Positions 58,177-64,000 of a stretch of DNA of 64,000 nt are shown here, piece after piece (position 1 is the first letter of the stretch; each line of letters opens with the position of its first letter). The notes under the pieces are model-generated. The model did no database searches. It saw nothing but the letters and a program-made list of their open reading frames with translations, and was not told the DNA's origin. A program made the position numbers and the translations under genes. Origin of the DNA: Bacteroidota bacterium (lineage in GTDB: Bacteria; Bacteroidota; Bacteroidia; Flavobacteriales; Weeksellaceae); assembly GCA_023423715.1 (NCBI GenBank), contig JAFAFC010000002.1, positions 1 through 64,000 on the forward strand. The letters are read 5' to 3'.

Positions 58177-59535
58177 ATGAGTAAAAAACTTTTACTTAAA
58201 AACGCTCACGTAGAAGGCATTAGATATTTCGATGTTTATCGAAAGCATGGCGGATACGAAGCAGCTGAAAAAGCTTTAAAAATGACTCCAGATGAAATCC
58301 TTGAAGAAGTAAAAGCTTCAGGATTGAGAGGTCGTGGTGGAGCCGGTTTCCCAACCGGAATGAAGTGGAGCTTCCTAGCAAAACCTGAAGGCGTGCCAAG
58401 ACACTTGGTCGTTAATGCCGATGAATCTGAGCCTGGAACATTCAAAGACCGTTACTTAATGGAGTTCTTGCCGCATTTGCTTATCGAAGGAATGTTGATT
58501 TCTTCGTATTGTTTAGGTTCCAATGCGTCATACATCTACATCCGTGGAGAATATTCGTGGATTCCTGACATTTTAGAAGAAGCCATTGAAGAAGCTAAAA
58601 AAGCAGGTTTCCTTGGTAAAAATATTTTAGGAACAGGTTACGATTTAGAAATCTATGTTCAAAGAGGAGCTGGAGCTTACATCTGTGGTGAAGAAACAGC
58701 GCTTTTAGAATCTCTAGAAGGAAAAAGAGGAAATCCAAGACTAAAACCACCTTTCCCAGCTGTTAAAGGTTTATGGGAAAGACCAACGGTAGTAAATAAC
58801 GTTGAATCCATTGCTGCGATTGTTCCAATCATTGATATCACGGGTGCCGAATATGCAAAAATCGGTGTCGGTAGATCAACTGGAACAAAATTAATTTCAG
58901 CTTGTGGAAACATCAACAAACCGGGAGTTTACGAAATTGATATGACCATTTCGGTTGAAGAATTTATTTATTCTGATGAATATTGTGGTGGTATTCCGAA
59001 TGGTAAAAAGCTAAAAGCTTGTATTCCTGGAGGAAGTTCAGTTCCGATTCTTCCAGCAAATTTATTGCTAAGAACAATCAACGGTGAACCTCGTTTAATG
59101 AATTACGAATCCCTTGCTGATGGTGGTTTTGCTACCGGTACGATGATGGGTTCTGGAGGTTTTGAAGTTTTAGATGAAGATCAATGTGTGGTTGAACATA
59201 CAATGACTCTAGCAAGATTTTACAATCATGAAAGTTGTGGACAATGTACACCTTGCCGTGAAGGTACAGGATGGATGTACAAAATCCTTAAGAAAATAGA
59301 AAATGGACAAGGAACCCTTGAAGACATTGATTTGCTTTGGGATATCCAGAGAAAAATTGAAGGAAATACGATCTGTCCATTAGGAGACGCTGCAGCATGG
59401 CCTGTAGCAGCAGCTATTCGTCATTTTAGAGATGAGTTCGAATGGCATGTGAAAAACCCTGAATTATGTAAAACTCAGAATTACGGTTTAGCAAATTATG
59501 CAGACCCAATTCCAGTTCCAACAGCAAATTCATAG
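58177..59535 (+). CDS. nuoF: NADH-quinone oxidoreductase subunit F
   Basis: A 452-aa subunit that binds NADH and FMN and holds cluster N3. Visible: GLRGRGGAGFPTGMKWSF (NADH loop), VNADESEPGTFKDR, QRGAGAYICGEETALLESLEG (FMN), SCGQCTPCREGTGW with the three cluster cysteines and the fourth in NTICPLGDAAAWP. It is full length and 12 bp after nuoE. Confidence 0.95.
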   Translation: MSKKLLLKNAHVEGIRYFDVYRKHGGYEAAEKALKMTPDEILEEVKASGLRGRGGAGFPTGMKWSFLAKPEGVPRHLVVNADESEPGTFKDRYLMEFLPHLLIEGMLISSYCLGSNASYIYIRGEYSWIPDILEEAIEEAKKAGFLGKNILGTGYDLEIYVQRGAGAYICGEETALLESLEGKRGNPRLKPPFPAVKGLWERPTVVNNVESIAAIVPIIDITGAEYAKIGVGRSTGTKLISACGNINKPGVYEIDMTISVEEFIYSDEYCGGIPNGKKLKACIPGGSSVPILPANLLLRTINGEPRLMNYESLADGGFATGTMMGSGGFEVLDEDQCVVEHTMTLARFYNHESCGQCTPCREGTGWMYKILKKIENGQGTLEDIDLLWDIQRKIEGNTICPLGDAAAWPVAAAIRHFRDEFEWHVKNPELCKTQNYGLANYADPIPVPTANS

Positions 59536-59612
59536 GAAAAATAAGGTTGACTATTCAATCTTGAGTATTAATTAAAAAGCTTTTGCTTTACGCATACCCA
59601 AATGCTAATTTT

Positions 59613-60638
59613 ATGAGCGAAGAAGTAAAAAAGTTTACATTTACGATTGACGGACAAACCACGGAAGTGATGCCCGGAACATCGATATTAAACGCCGCAA
59701 GACAAATCGGAGGTCCTTCTGTTCCTCCAGCAATGTGCTATTATACGAAGTTGGAAACTAGTGGTGGAAGATGCCGTACTTGTCTTGTAGAAGTTTCTAA
59801 AGGTTCTGAAGCCGATCCTAGACCGATGCCAAAATTGGTTGCAAGCTGCCGTACCAACGTTATGGACGGAATGGAAGTTAAAAATTTAACATCCGAAAAA
59901 ACGCAGGAAGCTAGAAAAGCCGTAACCGAATTTTTATTGGTAAATCACCCGTTAGATTGTCCAGTTTGTGACCAAGCGGGAGAATGTCATCTTCAGGATT
60001 TAGGTTATGAGCACGGTGTTGTGAATACCAGAACCGAATTCGAAAGAAATACCTACGAAGCTGATGATTTAGGTCCACACATCAAGTTGAACATGAATCG
60101 TTGTATTCTTTGTGCACGATGTGTCTTGGCTGCCAATCAATTAACTGGCGAGAGAGAACACGGAATCCTTTTCAGAGGAGATCATGCCGAAATTTCTACG
60201 TATTTAAATAAAGCTTTAGATAACGATTTCATCGGAAACGTAATCGATGTTTGTCCAGTTGGTGCACTTACCGATAGAACATCTCGTTTCGCAAGCCGTG
60301 TTTGGTTTACCAATCCGCTTAATGCAACGTGCAAGTGTGATAAATGTTCTGGTAAAGCCGTTCTTTGGATGAAAGGGGGAGAAGTTATGAGAGTTACTGC
60401 TCGTAAAGATCAATGGGGAGAAGTGGAAGAATGGATTTGCGATGAATGTCGTTTCGAAAGAAAAAATCCTGCAGATTGGACAATTGAAGGACCAAGAAAC
60501 ATCGACCGTCATTCGGTTATTTCATTGAATCATTATGAGAAACCAAAATACGAGCACCGTTTGCTTGACAATTCGGATGCGAAGGAAATAAGTTCTCACG
60601 ATGAACAAGAAGCAGAAAAGAAAATAGATAATCAATAA
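59613..60638 (+). CDS. nuoG: NADH-quinone oxidoreductase subunit G (short form)
   Basis: A 341-aa version of the 75-kDa subunit. The N-terminal ferredoxin domain (CYYTKLETSGGRCRTCLVEV), the His-Cys3 ligands (HPLDCPVCDQAGECHLQD), and the two [4Fe-4S] motifs (NRCILCARCV, CPVGALT) are all present. The large molybdopterin-oxidoreductase-like C-terminal domain of E. coli NuoG is missing, as in other Bacteroidota. A CKCDKCS and WICDECRF pair in the tail may bind another metal. Start at ATG 59613; upstream frame is not conserved. Confidence 0.9.
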   Translation: MSEEVKKFTFTIDGQTTEVMPGTSILNAARQIGGPSVPPAMCYYTKLETSGGRCRTCLVEVSKGSEADPRPMPKLVASCRTNVMDGMEVKNLTSEKTQEARKAVTEFLLVNHPLDCPVCDQAGECHLQDLGYEHGVVNTRTEFERNTYEADDLGPHIKLNMNRCILCARCVLAANQLTGEREHGILFRGDHAEISTYLNKALDNDFIGNVIDVCPVGALTDRTSRFASRVWFTNPLNATCKCDKCSGKAVLWMKGGEVMRVTARKDQWGEVEEWICDECRFERKNPADWTIEGPRNIDRHSVISLNHYEKPKYEHRLLDNSDAKEISSHDEQEAEKKIDNQ

Positions 60639-60699
60639 GAATCAATTTGTTTTAATTTCAGTTTAGAAAAAAAACAAATTTAAATTCAAACCAATTATA

Positions 60700-61767
60700 A
60701 TGGATTTATTAACGTTTAAAGTAGTACTCGTACTGTCACTTTTCTTATTGTCACTTACCGTTGCAGCCTACTCTACTTGGGCAGAACGTAAAGTTGCAGC
60801 CATCATGCAAGACCGTGTTGGGCCAAACAAAGCTGGACCATTCGGATTATTGCAACCTTTAGCAGATGGAGGAAAATTTTTCTTTAAAGAAGATTTTACA
60901 CCTGCCAATGCCGAAAGATTCCTGTTTATCCTCGGACCAGCCTTAGTGATGTTTATTTCATTACTTACGGGAGCTGTTATTCCATGGGGCAAAACATTAA
61001 ACATTGGTGGTCAGTCATTTGATTTGCAAGTTGCCAACATCGATATTGGTGTTCTTTATATTATGGGTCTTGCCTCGGTTTCCGTTTATGGAATGATGAT
61101 TGGAGGTTGGGCTTCGAACAACAAATATTCCCTAATTGGAGCTATTCGTGCGAGTTCTCAGATGATTTCGTATGAATTGGCGATGGGACTTGCATTGCTT
61201 TCGATTATTATGATGAGCGGATCACTCGATCTAAAAGTTATTGTTGAAGGACAAACCCACGGTAAAATTTGGGGAATTATCCCTGAAGTATCCGGTTTGA
61301 ACTGGAATATCTTCTACCAACCTGTAGCATTCGTTATTTTCTTAATCGCTTCATTAGCTGAAGCAAACAGACACCCATTCGATTTACCTGAATGTGAATC
61401 TGAATTGGTAACAGGATATTCAACCGAATATTCGTCAATGAAATTAGGATTGTACATGTTTGGTGAATATGTGAATATGTTTATCGGTAATGCATTAATC
61501 GCCGTTCTATTCTTCGGTGGATACAACTATCCAGGAATTGATTGGGTAACTGAAAATTGGGGCGAAAACGTCGCTGGAATTTTGAGTATCTTCTCTTTCT
61601 TAGCGAAAGTTTTCTTCGGAATCTTCTTGTTTATGTGGATTCGTTGGACGCTACCAAGATTCCGTTACGATCAATTGATGCATATCGGTTGGAAAAAAAT
61701 GATTCCGTTCGCGTTGGTGAATTTAATTGTCACTGCTGCGGTAATCTTATTCTTTATGAATAAATAA
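60700..61767 (+). CDS. nuoH: NADH-quinone oxidoreductase subunit H
   Basis: A 355-aa membrane subunit of eight helices at the junction with the peripheral arm. Signatures: AERKVAAIMQDRVGPNKAGPFGLLQPLADGGKFFFKED, YELAMGLALLS, and the acidic loop EANRHPFDLPECESELVTGYSTEYSSMKLGLYMFGEY involved in quinone access. It is preceded by a 61-bp gap after nuoG. Confidence 0.94.
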   Translation: MDLLTFKVVLVLSLFLLSLTVAAYSTWAERKVAAIMQDRVGPNKAGPFGLLQPLADGGKFFFKEDFTPANAERFLFILGPALVMFISLLTGAVIPWGKTLNIGGQSFDLQVANIDIGVLYIMGLASVSVYGMMIGGWASNNKYSLIGAIRASSQMISYELAMGLALLSIIMMSGSLDLKVIVEGQTHGKIWGIIPEVSGLNWNIFYQPVAFVIFLIASLAEANRHPFDLPECESELVTGYSTEYSSMKLGLYMFGEYVNMFIGNALIAVLFFGGYNYPGIDWVTENWGENVAGILSIFSFLAKVFFGIFLFMWIRWTLPRFRYDQLMHIGWKKMIPFALVNLIVTAAVILFFMNK

Positions 61768-61828
61768 AAGTAAAATTTCATTTGAATAAAGGCGAAAAGC
61801 CAATAATCAAATCAAAATAAGATCAAAA

Positions 61829-62371
61829 ATGAAGTTAACCAATAGATCTAAAGTTGTTTCGAACAAAAAAATGACTTTTGCGGAAAGCATCTACTTCCCT
61901 GCTATTATTCAGGGAATGGGAATTACGCTGAAGCATATGTTCAAAAAACCAGCTACTGTAGATTATCCTAATGAAGAAAGACCTAGAGCAAAGGTTTGGA
62001 GAGGACAGCACGTGCTGAAAAGAGATGATGAAGGTAGAGAGCGTTGTACTGCTTGCGGATTGTGCGCTGTTGCATGTCCTGCAGAAGCGATTACAATGAC
62101 CGCTGCCGAAAGAAATAAAGACGAAAAACATTTGTATCGCGAAGAAAAATACGCTTCGGTATACGAAATCAATATGTTGCGTTGTATTTTCTGCGGAATG
62201 TGTGAAGAAGCATGTCCGAAATCTGCAATCTATCTTACGGATAGATTAGTAGATACCGAACAAAACAGAGGTTCTTTCATCTATGGTAAAGACAAATTGG
62301 TAGAGACATTGGAACAACGAATTGACGTTTCCGATAGACAAAGTGAACAACAGAAAAACTCATTAAAATAA
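61829..62371 (+). CDS. nuoI: NADH-quinone oxidoreductase subunit I
   Basis: A 180-aa ferredoxin-like subunit holding two [4Fe-4S] clusters (N6a and N6b): CTACGLCAVACPAEAI and CIFCGMCEEACPKSAI. Its basic N-terminus sits at the membrane. The stop overlaps the nuoJ start (TAATG), indicating coupled translation. Confidence 0.94.
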   Translation: MKLTNRSKVVSNKKMTFAESIYFPAIIQGMGITLKHMFKKPATVDYPNEERPRAKVWRGQHVLKRDDEGRERCTACGLCAVACPAEAITMTAAERNKDEKHLYREEKYASVYEINMLRCIFCGMCEEACPKSAIYLTDRLVDTEQNRGSFIYGKDKLVETLEQRIDVSDRQSEQQKNSLK

Positions 62372-62868
62372 TGGATCAGATACTATTTTATTTGATTGCT
62401 GGAATCGCGTTATTGAGTGCTGGGTATTTCGTATTAGCAAGAAACCCGTTATATGCTATCCTTTCTTTGATTGTAACGTTTTTTTCAATCGCTGGAATGT
62501 ATGTATTACTTAATGCACAATTTTTAGGAATCATCCAAATCATCGTGTATGCGGGAGCTATTATGGTATTGTTCCTTTATATTCTAATGATGCTTAATCT
62601 GAATAAAGAAGATGAAAGCCGCAAACAAAACGTCAACAAAATTGGTGGTTTCTTAGCAGCGGGTATTCTTTTTATTGGGATGTTAGGCGCGTACAAAGGT
62701 CTTACAGGAACTAGCGTTGCTGGTGACGGTGTAGATTCTTCTGTAGGTCTTACCAAAAACCTTGGAAAATTATTGTTTAACGAATATGTACTTCCTTTCG
62801 AGTTTGCATCAATCTTGATTCTTGCAGGTATCGTAGGAGCCGTATTAATCGGAAAAAAAGATTTATAA
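62371..62868 (+). CDS. nuoJ: NADH-quinone oxidoreductase subunit J
   Basis: A 165-aa membrane subunit with five helices. The conserved IVYAGAIMVLFLYILMMLNL segment forms helix 3, which bends at the quinone channel. It overlaps nuoI by one base and precedes nuoK by 3 bp. Confidence 0.92.
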   Translation: MDQILFYLIAGIALLSAGYFVLARNPLYAILSLIVTFFSIAGMYVLLNAQFLGIIQIIVYAGAIMVLFLYILMMLNLNKEDESRKQNVNKIGGFLAAGILFIGMLGAYKGLTGTSVAGDGVDSSVGLTKNLGKLLFNEYVLPFEFASILILAGIVGAVLIGKKDL

Positions 62869-62871
62869 GAT

Positions 62872-63201
62872 ATGGATTCTGCAAATACATTTATACAAAG
62901 CGTTCCGCTAGAGCATTTCATTATCTTGAGCACCGTACTTTTCTGTATGGGAGTTTTAGGAGTGTTGCTTCGTAAAAACGCCATCATCATCTTAGGATGT
63001 GTGGAGTTGATGCTGAATTCGGTAAATCTTTTACTGGCTGCATTTTCAGCTTACAAAGGCGATGGAGATGGACAAATATTGGTTTTCTTTATCATGGTTG
63101 TTGCCGCTGCAGAAGTTGCAGTAGGACTAGCAATTATTTCCATGATTTACAGAAATACCCGTTCGGTGGATGTAAGTATTTTTAACAAATTAAGAGGATA
63201 A
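62872..63201 (+). CDS. nuoK: NADH-quinone oxidoreductase subunit K
   Basis: A 109-aa three-helix subunit (MnhC-like). The two conserved glutamates are in CVELMLNSVNLLLAAFS and VVAAAEVAVGLAIIS. It starts 3 bp after nuoJ and stops 6 bp before nuoL. Confidence 0.93.
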   Translation: MDSANTFIQSVPLEHFIILSTVLFCMGVLGVLLRKNAIIILGCVELMLNSVNLLLAAFSAYKGDGDGQILVFFIMVVAAAEVAVGLAIISMIYRNTRSVDVSIFNKLRG

Positions 63202-63207
63202 GCAGGT

Positions 63208-64000
63208 ATGGAAAATTTGGTTTACGCAATTATACTTTTACCCCTTTTTGGATTTCTTTTCAACGGTTTGTTGGGGAAGAATCTTCCGAAAATTGTGGTT
63301 GGTAGTGTCGCGACTTTAGTCGTATTTAGTTCATTTTGCATTGCTCTTTCTTTGTTTTTCAATTTTGATACTGCAGGTGGACCTGTTATTGTAAAAGCAT
63401 TTGAATGGTTCCGTGTGAACGGTGTTCAGGTTAATTTTGCATTTCAGATCGATCAACTTTCGTTGATGATGATTTTAATTATCACTGGAATTGGATCACT
63501 TATTCATTTGTATTCTATTGGATACATGAGCCATGACAAAGGTTTTTATAAATTCTTCACGTATTTAAACTTATTCATCTTCTCCATGCTTTTATTAGTA
63601 ATGGGAAGCAACTATTTGATTTTGTTTATCGGATGGGAAGGCGTAGGAGTTTGTTCGTATCTATTGATCGGATTCTGGTTCCAGAATTGGGAATACGGAA
63701 AAGCAGCTCGTAAAGCATTTATTATGAACCGTATTGGGGATTTAGGTTTGTTAATCGGTATTTTCCTTTTAGCAAAAGAAACCAACGCGGTAGATTATAT
63801 CAGTATTGCAAACAATGCTTCTCATTTTGAAATGGACGGATTCATCATCCTTTTCATCACAGGAAGTTTATTTATTGGAGCGATCGGAAAATCAGCTCAG
63901 GTGCCATTATATACATGGTTACCCGATGCAATGGCTGGTCCAACACCTGTTTCAGCGTTAATTCACGCGGCAACGATGGTTACGGCTGGTATTTACTTAA
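63208..64000 (+). CDS. nuoL: NADH-quinone oxidoreductase subunit L (5' part; cut by window end)
   Basis: The ATG at 63208 opens 264 complete codons to the end of the window without a stop. The product is the antiporter-like proton-pumping subunit: ENLVYAIILLPLFGFLFNG, FQIDQLSLMMILIITGIGSLIHLYSIGYM, FIGWEGVGVCSYLLIGFW, KAFIMNRIGDLG, and IGKSAQVPLYTWLPDAMAGPTPVSALIHAATMVTAG (the conserved proton-channel motif). The rest, and probably nuoM and nuoN, lie beyond the window. Confidence 0.95.
   Translation, partial: MENLVYAIILLPLFGFLFNGLLGKNLPKIVVGSVATLVVFSSFCIALSLFFNFDTAGGPVIVKAFEWFRVNGVQVNFAFQIDQLSLMMILIITGIGSLIHLYSIGYMSHDKGFYKFFTYLNLFIFSMLLLVMGSNYLILFIGWEGVGVCSYLLIGFWFQNWEYGKAARKAFIMNRIGDLGLLIGIFLLAKETNAVDYISIANNASHFEMDGFIILFITGSLFIGAIGKSAQVPLYTWLPDAMAGPTPVSALIHAATMVTAGIYL

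Noticed and set aside
1..64000. Insertion sequences, prophage or integrated elements
   Set aside because: No transposase, integrase or phage structural gene and no target-site duplication seen; tRNA ends are intact without adjacent integrase.

Overview
The window is about 64 kb of an AT-rich genome (roughly one third G+C). It almost certainly comes from a member of the Bacteroidota, class Flavobacteriia, and family Weeksellaceae (Empedobacter/Weeksella-like) is a plausible guess that I cannot prove from sequence alone. The indications are repeated TAnnTTTG -7 promoter boxes (several with an upstream TTG at an 18-nt spacing), type IX secretion parts (PorZ and a secreted nuclease with a C-terminal sorting domain), and families typical of the phylum (DUF3667, DUF349, a short NuoG, Mqo, lipoprotein signals). 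I see no insertion sequence, prophage, CRISPR array or plasmid gene. It reads as ordinary chromosomal backbone with a few accessory islands.

Layout. 0-10 kb: tRNA-Lys and tRNA-Leu on the minus strand; shikimate kinase; an S4-domain protein; an FKBP-like lipoprotein; an FMN-dependent glutamate-synthase-like protein; MtaB; RecO; PorZ; and a 5'-nucleotidase split into two genes. 10-17 kb: dapA, a GNAT acetyltransferase, an AraC-type regulator/response regulator/histidine kinase cluster, two small membrane proteins and recG. 17-31 kb: a YceI-porin-YceI operon, then a peptide-utilisation island of a thioredoxin-like protein, three POT transporters and a DPP IV peptidase, then a GT35 glucan-phosphorylase homologue. 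31-38 kb: small conserved proteins, mqo, TrhA/hemolysin III and gpsA. 38-43 kb: an M23 peptidase, a four-gene secreted-protein operon with three tandem paralogues, and about 1 kb of mostly non-coding, hairpin-rich DNA up to a CAU-anticodon tRNA. 43-54 kb: methylmalonyl-CoA epimerase, a GC-rich structured intergenic element, rbfA plus an FtsX-type permease, a stand-alone MnmA-like C-terminal domain, a T9SS nuclease, aroE, a DUF349 protein, ribD, an IMPACT/YigZ protein, a zinc metallopeptidase and a GNAT-like protein. 54.7-64 kb: the respiratory complex I operon nuoA to nuoL, cut by the window end.

How the genes fit together. Complex I and Mqo feed electrons into the quinone pool. The POT transporters with DPP IV suggest peptides are an important carbon and nitrogen source. 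aroK and aroE (shikimate), dapA (lysine/cell wall), ribD (riboflavin) and gpsA (lipid precursor) are dispersed housekeeping genes. No single new system is obvious. The parts most worth a second look are the three-paralogue operon with its structured leader, the orphan MnmA-like domain, the phosphorylase homologue lacking its PLP lysine, the GC-rich intergenic element, and the heptad repeats inside the nuo operon.
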